This document shows, one piece after another, positions 54,305 to 64,000 of a stretch of DNA of 64,000 nt (within the stretch, counting starts at the first letter, position 1; each line of letters begins with the position of its first letter). The notes under the pieces were generated by a model. The model did not search any database and was not told the origin of the DNA. It saw only the letters and a program-made list of their open reading frames with translations. Position numbers and translations under genes: made by a program. Source of the DNA: Myotis daubentonii (Eukaryota > Chordata > Mammalia > Chiroptera > Vespertilionidae); contig NC_081844.1 of NCBI RefSeq assembly GCF_963259705.1, positions 12,571,715-12,635,714 on the forward strand, read 5' to 3'.

Positions 54305-54576
54305 AAAAAAGGCTAATATGCAAATTGTACCCTCCACCAGGAGTTAGACTAGGGGGCGGGGCCGGCTGGCCAACCACCTATGGCTCCTCCCCCTGGCCAG
54401 CCCTGACCCTGATCAGCTCCCCCACCCCTGATTAGCTTCCCCACCCCGATCAGGGGCGAGGCCGGCTGGCCAACTGCCCATGGCCTCTCCCCCTTGCTGG
54501 CCCTGCCCTATTTGCCCCGATTGGGGTGGGGTGGCCGGACCCTGCCCATGCACAAATTCATGCACCGGGCCTCTAG
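54305..54576 (+). mobile_element. Helitron (HeliBat type), 5' end trimmed
   Basis: Starts within AAAAAGGCTAATATGCAAATTG (the first bases TCCTATATAAT are missing or merged with the L1 poly(A)) and ends TTCATGCACCGGGCCTCTAG before T. Internal palindromic GATCAGG...CCTGATC words. Confidence 0.88.
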
Positions 54577-54642
54577 TTGTAAATAATGCTGCTATGAACA
54601 TAGGGGTGCATATGTTCTTTCTGATTGGTCTTTTGAGGTTCT

Positions 54643-54842
54643 TTTTTTTTTTTTAAATATATTTTATTGATTTTTTACAGAGAGGAAGGGAGAGAGATAG
54701 TGAGAAACATTGATCAGCTGCCTCCTGCACATCCACTGGGGATGTGCCCGCAACCCAGGTACATGCCCTTGACCGGAATCGAACTCAGGACCTTTCAGTC
54801 CGCAGGCCGACGCTCTATCCACTGAGCCAAACCGGTTTCGGC
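54643..54842 (-). mobile_element. Ves SINE, young subtype, TSD
   Basis: TSD TCTTTTGAGGTTCTT (54629-54643; TC-less edge repeated at 54844-54857) flanks a reverse-complement Ves ending GAGCCAAACCGGTTTCGGC. Confidence 0.95.
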
Positions 54843-56388
54843 TCTTTTGAGGTTCTTGGGATATATTCCTAGAAGTGGGATCACTGAGTCAAATGGCAGT
54901 TTCATTTTTAATTTTTTGAGGCAACTCCATACTGTTTTTCACAGTGGCTGCACCAGTCTGCAATCCCACTTATCATTGTACTAGAGTTCCTGTTTTTCAC
55001 ATCCTGGCCAGCACTTGTTGTTTGTTGATTTATTGTGGCCATTCTGGCAGGTGTGTTGTGATACCTCATTGTCATTTTAATTTGCGTCTCTCTGATGATT
55101 AGTGATAGTGAGCATTTTTTCTTGTCTCTTTGCCATGTGTAGGTCCTCTTTGTAGTAGTGTGTATTTGGGTTTTTTTGCCAATTTTAATAGGATTACTTG
55201 TCTTCCTTTTGTTGACTTGTATGTATTCATATGTGTTTTGGAAGTTAACCCCTTACCAGATGTATCATTAGGGAATGTTCTCCCATACAGTCAGTTCCCT
55301 TTTCATTTTGAGGATGGTTTCTTTTGCTGTGCAGAAGCTTTTTAGTTTGATGTAGTCCCATTTGTTTGTTTTTCTCCCTTTGTGTCTCTTGCTCTAGGAA
55401 ATATATCTGTGAAAATTGTGCTACATGAGATGTCTGAGATTTTACTGCCTGTGTTTTTTTTTCTAGAATTTTTATGGCTTTGTGACTTATATGTAAGTCT
55501 TATTCATTTTGAGTTTATTCTTGCCTACGGTATAAGCTGGTGGACTTGTTTAATATTTTTGCATGTACCTGTCCAATTTCCCTAACACTATTTATTGAAG
55601 AGACTGACTTTACTCCATTGTATGTTCTTGCCTCTTTTGTTAAATATTAACTGACCATAATGGTGTGGGTCGATTTCTGGGTTCTCTCTTCTGTTCTATT
55701 GATCTATATGCCTGTTCTTGTGCCAGTATGAGGTTGTTTTCATTATAATGGCTTTGTAGTATAGTTTGATACCCAGTATTGTGACGCCTCCAACTTTGTT
55801 CTTCTTTCTCAAGGTTTCTGTGACTATTTGGGGTCTTTTTTGGTTCCATATAAATTTTTGGCATATTTATTCTAGATCTATTAAATATGCCATTGGTATT
55901 TCAATTGGGATTGTGTTGAATCTATAGCTTGCTTTGGGTAGCATGGACATTTTAATGATGCTAATTCTTCCAATACATGAATATGGAATATACTTCCACT
56001 TTTTATGTCTTCTTCTATCTCTTTTTCTTAACATTCTATAGTTTCTGAGTACTGGTCTTTTACCTCCTTGGTTAACTTTATTCGTAGGTATTTTATTTTT
56101 TGTTGTTGTTGCAATGTTAAATGTGATTTTTTTTCCAGTTTCTCTTTCTTAGAGTTCATTATTGGTATATAAAAATGCCATTGATTTCTGGATATTAATT
56201 TTGTATCCTGCTACTTTTCTGAATTAACTTATTAAATGTAGTAGTTTTTGGGTGGAGTCTTTAGGGTTTACTATGTACAATATCATGTCAAATGTGAACA
56301 ATGACAGTTTTACTTCCTGCTTTCTGATTTGGATGCCTTTTATTTTTTTTTCCTTGTCTGATCACTATGGCTAGCACTTCCAGTACTA

Positions 56389-56881
56389 TCCTATCTAATA
56401 AAAGACAAAAAGGGTAATTAACCATACCTCCGCTACGCTTCCCATAGGCTAATCAGTGAGATATGCAAATTAACTGCCAACAAAGATGGCGGCTGGCAGC
56501 CATGCAGCTTGCTCCAGTGATGGAGGAAGCCAAGGTTCCCCGCCTGCCGCGGCCTGCTCTAAGCTCCGAAAGCACCAGCTCCAAAAGCAACAAAGTTTCA
56601 ATTATAGAAGCCAAACAAACCCTAGATGCCTGCTTTCAGCCAGCCACGGCCTCAGAGCTGGGAGTGCCAGTGAAGGCAACAGAGTTTCAATTATAGAAGG
56701 TAAATAAATCCCAGAATAAAAGGAAAAAAGGAGAGGCTGGGAGCTTCAGTCACAGGCCAGCCTGAAAAAGGCCCTCAGCCCCTCACCCAGACTGGCCAGG
56801 TACCCCAGTGGGACCCCCACCCTGATCCAGGACACCCTTCAGGGCAAACCAACCGGCCCCCACCCATGCACCAGGCCTCTA
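56389..56881 (+). mobile_element. Helitron (HeliBat type), first of a head-to-tail pair
   Basis: Starts TCCTATCTAATAAAAGACAA after an A and ends CATGCACCAGGCCTCTA; the final G is absent and the next element begins at once. Contains GCAA(A/C)AAAGTTTCAATTATAGAAG twice (56587 and 56677). Confidence 0.93.
56483..56493 (+). promoter_or_regulatory. YY1-like motif in a Helitron
   Basis: AAGATGGCGGC, identical to the motif at 46682 in the LINE 5' UTR. Confidence 0.55.
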
Positions 56882-57349
56882 TCCTATATAGTAAAAGGGT
56901 AATATGCAAACTGACCCTAACAGCAGAAAGAATGGGAATGACTGGTCACTATGACACACACTGACCACCAGGGGGCAGATGCTCAATGTAGGAGCTGCCC
57001 TCTGGTGGTCAGTGTGCTCCCACTTGGGGGAGCTCTGCTCAGCTACAAGTCAGGCTGATGGCTGCCAGTACAGTAGTGGTGGTGGGAGCATCTCCTGCCT
57101 CCTCAGCAGCGCTAAGGTTGTCTGACTGCAGCTTAGGTCTGCTCCCCGCTGGCAAGTGGACATCCCCCGAGGGCTGCCGGGCTGCCAGAGGGATGTCTGA
57201 TTGCCAGCTTAGGCTCAATCCCCCGGGGAGCAGACCTAAGCCAGCAGGTGGTCATCCCCTGTGGGGTCCCGGACTGTGAGAGGGCACAGGCCAGGCTGAG
57301 GGGCCCCTCCCCCCCCGAGTGCACAAATTTTTGTGCACCGGGCCTCTAG
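56882..57349 (+). mobile_element. Helitron (HeliBat type), second of a head-to-tail pair
   Basis: Starts TCCTATATAGTAAAAGGGTA and ends TTTTGTGCACCGGGCCTCTAG before T. Removing both Helitrons rejoins the L1 as AGTACTA-TGTTGAATAAG. Confidence 0.96.
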
Positions 57350-58586
57350 TGTTGAATAAGAGTGGTGAGAGTGGACAACCCTGTCTTATTGCTGTTTTTA
57401 AGGAAAACACTTTTAGTTTTTTCACATTGAGTATGATGTTGGCTGTAGGTTTGTCACATATGGCCTTTATTATGTTGAGATATGTTCACTCTATTCCCAC
57501 TTTGTTGAGAGTTTTTATCAAAAATGGGTACTGGATTTTTTCAAATGCCTTGTCTGCATTTATTGATATGATCATATGACTTTTTTTACCTTTCATTTTG
57601 TTTATGTGATGTATCACATTTATTGATTTGTGAATATTACACCAGCCCTGCATCCCCAGAATAAATCTCCCTTGGTTATGGTGTATGATTTTTTAAATGT
57701 ATTGCTGAATCTGATTTGCTGATATTTTGTTGAGGGTTTTAGCAACTATGCTCATCAGGGATATTGGCTTATAATTTTCTTTCTTTGTTGTGTCTTTATC
57801 TGGCCTTGGAATTAGGCTAATGTGGCCTCATAAAAAGAGCTGGGAAGTCTTCTCTCCTCTTGAATTTTTTTGGAATATTTTGAGGAGGATAGGTGTTAGT
57901 TCTTCTTTATATGTTTGGTAAAACTTGCCTGTAAATCCATCTGGTATAGGACTTTTGTTTGCTGGGAGTTTTTATTTTTTTTTAATTTTTATTACTGCTT
58001 CAATTTCATTAGTTGTTATTAGCCTATTCAGGTTTTCTGATTCTTTCTGATTGAGTTTTAGAAGACTGTATGTTTCTAGGAATTTGTCCATTTCATCCAA
58101 ATTGTCCAGTTTCTTGGCATATAGATGTTCACAGTATTTTCTAAAATTAATTCTTTGTAGTTCTGTGGTATAGTTATTTTCCCTCATTCATTTCTGATTT
58201 TATTTATTTGGGAACTCTATCTTTTTTCTTGATGAGTCTCACTAAAGGTTGATCAATCTTGTTTATTTTTACAAAGTACCAGCTCTTGGTTTCATTGATC
58301 TTTTGTATTTCTTTTTATTCTCTATGTCATTTATTTCCACTCTGATCTTTATTTCCTTCCTTCTACTTACTCTGAGCTTTTCTTGTTGTTCTCTTTCTAG
58401 TTTTTTTTTTAGTTGTAGGGTTAGATAGTTTACTTGAGCTTTTTCTTGTTTATTGAGGTAGACCTGTTATACTATAAACTTCCCTCTCAGGACTGCGTTT
58501 GCTGTGTCCCATTGATTCTGCATTGTTGTGTTCATTTTCATTTGTTTTCAAGGAGGTGGGTTTTTTTCTTAATTCTCACCCAAGAA

Positions 58587-58633
58587 TATTTTTTTCAATT
58601 AATTTTTAGAGAGAATGGAAGGGAGGGAGAGAG

Positions 58634-58681
<48 letters not shown>

Positions 58682-58848
58682 GACATAGATGTGAGAGAGG
58701 CATATCTATTGGCTGCCTCCTGCATGCACTCCAACAGGGGCTAGGGATCAAACCTGCAACCCAGATATGTGCCCTTGATTGGGAATTGAACCTGTGACTA
58801 TTTGGTGCATAGGCGGATGCTCTAACTACTGAGCAACACCGGCCAGTG
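58587..58848 (-). mobile_element. Ves SINE with internal (CA)n
   Basis: CAATTAATTTTTAGAGAGAATGG at left and TACTGAGCAACACCGGCCAG at right; the body has a 41-bp (AC)n at 58637-58677. Inserted in the antisense L1. Confidence 0.9.
58637..58677. repeat. (CA)n microsatellite
   Basis: About 20 uninterrupted AC units inside a Ves SINE. Confidence 0.98.
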
Positions 58849-59660
58849 CTGTTTTAAGGAAGTTTTTAAAATTTTTTCCTTGATCTCATTGGTAACCATT
58901 TTATTGATAATAACATGCTCTTTAGCCCTCATGTGTTTGAATGTTTTTGAGGTTTTTTTTAATTGTAGTTGATTTCTAGGTTCATGTCATTGTGACCTGA
59001 GCAGATGCTTGAATGATTTCAATCTTCTTCAACTTGTAGAGACTTGTTTTGTGTCCTAAAATATGATCTATCTTTGAGAATGTTCCACGTGCACTTGAGA
59101 AGGTTGTATATTCTTCAGCTTTGCGATGGAATGTTCTGCAAATATCAATGAAATCTTTCTGATCTAGTGTGTGACTTAAGGTCACTGTTCCCTTGTTGAT
59201 TTTTTGTCTGGAAGGTCTATCCAGTGATGTCAGTGAAGTGTTAAAGTCCCCTACTCTGACTGTATTGCAGTCACTTTCTCCCATAAAGACCTCCAGGAGT
59301 TTTTAAATATATTTAGGTGTTCCTATATTGGGTATATATATATGTTTACTAGGGTTAAATTCTCCTGATGGAAGGATCCTTTTGGTATTATGTAGTGAAC
59401 TTCTTTGTTTTAAAGTTTATTTTGTCAGATATAAGTATTGCTACTCCTGCTTTTTTGTTGTTATTTGTTTATATTTGCTTGGAATTTTTTTTCCATCCCT
59501 TCACTTTCAGCCTATGTGAGTCTTTTGTTCTGAGGTGAGTCTCTTGTACACAGCATATATATGGGTCATGTTTTCTTATCCATTAAGCTACCTTATGTCA
59601 TTTGTTTGGGGCATTTAGTCCATTTATATTTAAGGTTATTACTGACAGGTACTTATTGCA

Positions 59661-59868
59661 ATTAAAAATATATATTTTTATTGATTTCAAAGAGAAAGGG
59701 AGAGAGAGATAGAAACATCAATGATAAGAGAGAATCATTGATCAGCTACCTCCTGCTTGCCCCTTACTGGGAGTTGAACCTGCAACCCTGGCATGTGCCC
59801 TGACTGGGAATTGAACCATGACCTGGTTTATAGGTGGATGCTCAACCATTGAGCCACATCATCTGGGC
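59661..59868 (-). mobile_element. Ves SINE, older subtype
   Basis: ATATTTTTATTGATTTCAAAG at left, CCATTGAGCCACATCATCTGGG at right; CTTATTGC flanks both sides as remnant TSD. Inserted in the antisense L1. Confidence 0.92.
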
Positions 59869-61302
59869 CTTATTGCCATTTTTATTCTTTATAATTATGT
59901 TCCCCTCCCCCTCCCCCCTCAATTTCTTCTTCTTAAAGCACTTCCTTTAACATTTCTTGCAATGCTGATTTGGTGGTAATAAATTCCTTAAGGCTTTTCT
60001 TTTTTTTTTTTTTTTGGTCTGGAATGTTCTTTATTTCATCTTCAATTTTAAAGATAGCCTTGTTGGATAGAGTAGTCTTGTTTTCAGATCCTTGCTTTTC
60101 ATTACTTTGAATAATTCATGTCATTCCCTTCTGGCCTTTAGAAATCAGCTGATAGCCTTATGGGAGCTCCTTTGTAGGTAACTGACTGTCTCTCTTTTGC
60201 TGCCCTTAAGATCCTCTCTTAGTCTTTAACCTTTGTAATTTTAATTATGATGTGCCTTGATGTGGGTCTCTTTGGGTTCATTTTGACTGGGACTCTAGTG
60301 CTTCCTGAATTTGCATGACTTTTTCTTTCACCAGGTTAGGACATTTTATGTCATTAGTTCTTCAAACAGGTTCTCTATTCCTTGCTCACTTTCTTCTTCC
60401 TCTGTACTTCTATGATGTAGATGTTGTTTTGTTTCATGTTCTTCCATAAGTTCCCTTAAACTTTCCTCATATTTTTAAGTGTTGTTCTTTTCTTTTGGCT
60501 GTTTTAATTGAATGCTTTTTTTCTTACCTTGTCTTCCAAGTCGCTGATTCAATCTTCTGCTTCATCAAACCTGCTTTTAATTTCTTACAGTGTATTCTTC
60601 ATATCAGATACGGTAATTTTCATTTCTGATGGGTTCTTATTCATGGTTTCTTCCTTTTTGAGGCTGATGCAGTTCCCACTAAGTTCCTTGTAGTTCCCAT
60701 GAAGTTACTTGTAGTTCTTACTAAGTTCCTTGAGCATCCTTATAACCATTACTCTAACTCTGTCTCATAAATTGCTTACCATCATCTCCTTAAGTCTTTT
60801 TCTGGACATTCCTCATTTTCTCTCATTTAGAGGTTATTTCTTTGTCTCCCCATTTCAGTTGTCTCTTTGTGTTTGTTTCTATGTATTAGATATACCTGCT
60901 ATGACTCCCAGTCTTTGTGGGGCGGCCTTTCATATTAATTATCCTGTAGGACCCTGTGGTGCAATCTTCTTGAACTCCTGAGCTGGATGGTCTAGGAGTG
61001 ACCCTTTTGTGCGTTATTTGGGATCATTTTGTAATTGAGTTTTGATTTTTGTTGTCCTGCTCGTTGATGGGATTTCCTCTCAGGCTGGTTAACTGTGAGG
61101 CCCAACCGTGACCTTGTCATGCAAGCTATTGTACAGGTACAGTCTCGAGGTGGTTTCTGTCCTTTCTCATTTAAAAGTCTCTTTAGCCAGTCTTCAGCTA
61201 GCATTTCAGGGTGAATATCCCCTAATGTAGTTTAGTTTCAGTCAGTTTCTGGCAGGAGTTGGAGAAAGATCCACTTACTCTGCTGCCATCTTCCAATCCC
61301 TC

Positions 61303-61823
61303 CAAGTTTTGATTATTTAGAGATGGAGTAGAAAGTTCAGCAAGTTCATACCTCTGCTCCTTGTGGCAGCCCAGCAGGATAGTCAGGGCAACTATTTATT
61401 AAGGTGGAGCAAGAATCAGGTGAGCATTAGCTGAGTCATGGATTGGGAGTTAGAGCAATTAAAAACTGGTGATGTTGAGCGCAAGGAAGTTGGATTTATT
61501 TCCTCCTGTGGTTGTTTCCCAGCGGCCTCAGGGGCGGGGCCGGGGAGGGGGAATGAGAACCAAAAGGAGAAAAAGCAAGTGATAGGGAGGAGAGTAGGCA
61601 AGAGGTAAGGAGGAAAAAGTGACAAGAAGGAAACTAAACTTTGGGTACTCTTTGTATGTATGTTATGCATTTCACACTGTTAACACATTTTCTTCTTAGA
61701 GATCCTGTAGAGTAGCTATCACACATGTTTGTCCAGTATCTGCTTGTGCCATGTACTATGTGACAGGTGTGGTGATGTAATGATTAATGTCATTCACATC
61801 TTCTTGAACATGAGGTGTTGACA
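61303..61823. other. Unannotated stretch
   Basis: GGGGCGGGGCCGGGGAGGGG at 61531-61550 is a short GC box-like run. No gene recognised. Confidence 0.4.
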
Positions 61824-61831
61824 GTCTAGAA

Positions 61832-62446
61832 CAAACATGTCAAACTCAAAGGCTAAAACAGGCCAAATAAACAAGGTTTAAGTTTATGTGGGTCGTAAAA
61901 AAACAAAAGCTTCAATTTTCATAGAAACGTATGTTTATTTCTATAGAGACATGCTGAATACAAAGGGCTGAAATAAATGAGTAATCATTAACATAAAATA
62001 ATAGAACGTTTTAATAAAAATTAATACTTTTTCTTGAACATTAACTTACCAGACAGTGATTAACTGTACAAATTAATAAGCATAACACAAATAAACCTAT
62101 TTTTCTTGTTCTCTGAAAGCAAATATTTCTTGTGCATACCAAACAAGTCAGTCCAAGACTTATGACTTGGCAATTGGCTGCTAAAATATTCGCAGCTAGT
62201 ATTAGTGGAGAAAAATGGTTCACCTGAATGTAAGGCATGTAAGGAAAATAAATGCAACACGATTATAGTAATCAGTTATTAGCTAATGTTGTAATTCATT
62301 AATAATTATGTATAACAGGATACTGTAAAAATTAAGTTATGAAATTTTTATTAAAACATTTCTTACATATTGTTATAATGGCTGGGCCACAAAAATATTT
62401 GTTGTGGGCCACATGCGACCCACAGGCCACAAATTTGACATGCTTG
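61832..62446. mobile_element. Non-autonomous hAT, 615 bp
   Basis: Ends CAAACATGTCAAACTC and ATTTGACATGCTTG are inverted; flanks GTCTAGAA and GTCTCTGG share 5 of 8 bases, a decayed 8-bp TSD. The right part (62230-62446) is the reverse complement of 13250-13475. No transposase frame. Confidence 0.82.
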
Positions 62447-62454
62447 GTCTCTGG

Positions 62455-62860
62455 CATTGATTTAGTTTCCATATAGTGTTCTATGTGTCTTAGATATGTA
62501 TAAAGGACAATGAAGATTTGTAGGGCAGGAATAACCAGTGCTGGGGAAATAGGACTGAGAAGAATGAGGTGAATGTGGGGAGCTTTCTAGGTGGAGGAGG
62601 CAGTATATGCAAACTCATGAGGGCATAGAATATCATTATGCAAGTGTGACTGGAACCCAGGGAATGAGAAGGGGAGTGGCCTGATCATAGTGGGCCTTCT
62701 GGGCAAGCCCAGTGACTTTGGGCTTCATGATGAGGGGAGAAAGGCCTTAGCAGAGAAACAACTTGATGAAATCTGTCCTCTAGACAGGTTCCTCTGGCAG
62801 TGTTGCAGAGGATGAGTTAGAAGGAGTTGAGAGTGAAGCCTAGGGGTAGCCAAGGAGAAT
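62455..62860. other. Possible ancient interspersed repeat
   Basis: GGAGGCAGTATATGCAAACT...GAGTGGCCTGATCATAGTGG...TGACTTTGGGCTTCATGATG has the wording of an old dispersed mammalian repeat; class not determined. Confidence 0.4.
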
Positions 62861-62876
62861 TCTATTAAAATAGTTT

Positions 62877-63174
62877 GTTTGTTTATTTAATAAAACAGTG
62901 GGAATGTTCAACCGTCAAGGAACCCAAGTAAGAGAGAGAAGATGAATTTACATTCTTTTTAAAAAAATATATCTTTTATTTATTTCAGAGAGGAAGGGAG
63001 GGGGAGAGAGATATAGAAACATCCATGATAAAATGGAATCATTGACTGGCTGCCTCCTGCATGCCCCACACAGGGGATTGAACCCACAACCTGGGCATGT
63101 GCATTGACTGGGAATTGAACCGTGACCTCCTGGTTCATAGGTCAATGCTTAATCACTAAGCCATGCCAGCTGGC
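62877..63174 (-). mobile_element. Ves SINE with ~85-bp 3' transduction, 16-bp TSD
   Basis: TSD TCTATTAAAATAGTTT is perfect at 62861-62876 and 63175-63190. In SINE orientation the Ves body (63174 to about 62962) is followed by about 85 bp of unrelated sequence ending TTATTAAATAAACAAAC, then the TSD. This is what a read-through SINE transcript with a downstream A-rich end would leave. Confidence 0.88.
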
Positions 63175-63280
63175 TCTATTAAAATAGTTTATATACATTT
63201 TGATATCTAATGATAAATGCCTGAATAGGACATTAAGGGGGGGGGGAGGCAAGGAGTATAATGACTATTTTATTATAAAA

Positions 63281-63731
63281 CTAGAGGTCTGGTGCATGAA
63301 AATTCATGCCCTGGAGGGGGGTCCCTCAGCCCAGTCTGCCCCCTTTCACAGTTAGGGAGCCCTCAGGGGTGGGAGGCGATGCCCCATCACACCTCTGCTC
63401 CTGCCACTGCCGGCAGCGCAAGCCTTGGCTGGCCCTGGTTACCTGAGCCTTGGGTGGCCCTGATTACCTGAGCCTTGGGTGGCCCTGGGTAGCTGGGCAG
63501 CCACCATCCAAGGCTTGTCTGCGCCTTGGGCATTGGCTAGGCAGCCACCATCTGAGGTTTGTCTGCGCCTAGGGCTGGCCCTGAGTGGCTGGGGGGCTGA
63601 GGGGACTGGGGGCCACCATCTTTGAGGGCATAAAAGTCAATTAGCATATTCCGTCCTTATTGGCTGTGGGTGCCGCCATCTTTGTGACAGCGTGAGGGTC
63701 AATTAGCATATTCTCTCTTTATTAGATAGGA
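63281..63731 (-). mobile_element. Helitron (HeliBat type) with duplicated 5' region
   Basis: Minus-strand end ATGCACCAGACCTCTAG at 63281 and start TCCTATCTAATAAAGAG at 63731. The 5' subterminal motif (GCCATCTTTG...TCAATTAGCATATTC) occurs twice (63610-63650, 63674-63712), and 27-bp units (CCTGAGCCTTGGGTGGCCCT) repeat at 63430-63500. Confidence 0.94.
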
Positions 63732-64000
63732 TAGTAGAACTTAATGACTGGTTTGATGATATGGGGGAGGTTGAGGGCAATCTAGGATAAGACTCAAGCT
63801 GCTGGTCATTGAGATTGTAAGTAATTCACTACCTGTTGTTAAAAGTTAGTGTTAGAAATCAGTCCTGGCAGCAGCAAAGTTTTTCCTATTGGAACCAGTG
63901 TTGGGGTGGAACATGTAGATGAGGACCTTTCTCCTCTTCCTCTGAACCCAACTATTGGACCCATCCCATACATACATGGGACAAAAGGAGAAAGCTGCCC
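63732..64000. other. Unannotated end of window
   Basis: No repeat or gene recognised in the last 270 bp. Confidence 0.4.

Larger units (their letters stand above)
53093..61302 (-). mobile_element. Near full-length antisense L1, multiply interrupted
   Basis: Pieces at 53093-53559, 54577-54642, 54843-56388, 57350-58586, 58849-59660 and 59869-61302 read continuously on the minus strand from a 5' end (GGAGGGATTGGAAGATGGCA) through ORF1 (about 59.9-60.9 kb) and ORF2 to the 3' end. About 5.5 kb without insertions. ORF2 is dead: many stops, and the catalytic FADD-type motif region (56275-56301) reads LFTFDMILY, so the first Asp of the pair is lost. No TSD was resolved. Confidence 0.9.

Overview
The window reads as intergenic or intronic DNA of a vesper bat (family Vespertilionidae, the Myotis/Eptesicus/Pipistrellus group). 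The evidence is the combination of elements: many tRNA-derived Ves SINEs, at least twelve rolling-circle Helitrons of HeliBat type (start TC-CTATATAATAAAAG, end TGCACCGGGCCTCTAG, preceded by A and followed by T), young non-autonomous hAT elements with 8-bp target duplications, a SPIN-type hAT, Tc1/mariner MITEs, and lineage LINE-1. There are no bacterial-style genes, no CRISPR array and no clear rRNA or functional tRNA gene. Assignments rest on reading motifs, termini and target-site duplications (TSDs) by eye; no database search was run.

Layout. 0-10 kb: Ves SINEs, an 84-bp inverted duplication (2.4/3.2 kb), two solo LTRs with 4-bp TSDs (5.0-5.7 and 9.2-9.8 kb), an MLT1-like LTR split by LINE pieces and a Helitron (6.1-7.2 kb). 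10-20 kb: MIR, LTR remnants holding a SPIN element, a long TTC/TCC tract, an antisense L1 piece, and an MLT1 LTR carrying a hAT that itself carries two head-to-tail Helitrons (14.3-16.4 kb). 20-30 kb: a processed retrocopy of CDKN2AIPNL (21.3-21.9 kb), several MLT1 LTRs, a large low-repeat stretch (25.4-28.6 kb) ending in a possible coding exon (28.3 kb) and a CpG-rich block (29.6-29.9 kb). 30-45 kb: an RTE-clade LINE tail, a TTC/TTCTCC tract, antisense L1 3' ends interrupted by SINEs and a Helitron, an MLT2-like LTR interrupted by a mariner MITE, and a mostly single-copy region to 44.8 kb. 45-64 kb: an L1 3' end with a (TTTC)n expansion, a half-LINE-1 (HAL1-type) element with an intact 282-codon ORF1 and no ORF2 (46.7-48.6 kb), a near full-length antisense L1 (53.1-61.3 kb) carrying at least seven later insertions, a 615-bp hAT, a Ves SINE with an apparent 3' transduction, and a final Helitron.

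Function. The only long intact reading frame that looks like a real protein is the LINE ORF1 at 47413-48261. The retrocopy is frameshifted. Host-gene content is limited to one weak exon candidate and one CpG-rich block. The nesting order gives a relative chronology: MLT1/MLT2/L2/MIR oldest, then antisense L1 fragments, then hAT/mariner elements and Helitrons, with Ves SINEs throughout and the youngest carrying near-perfect TSDs.
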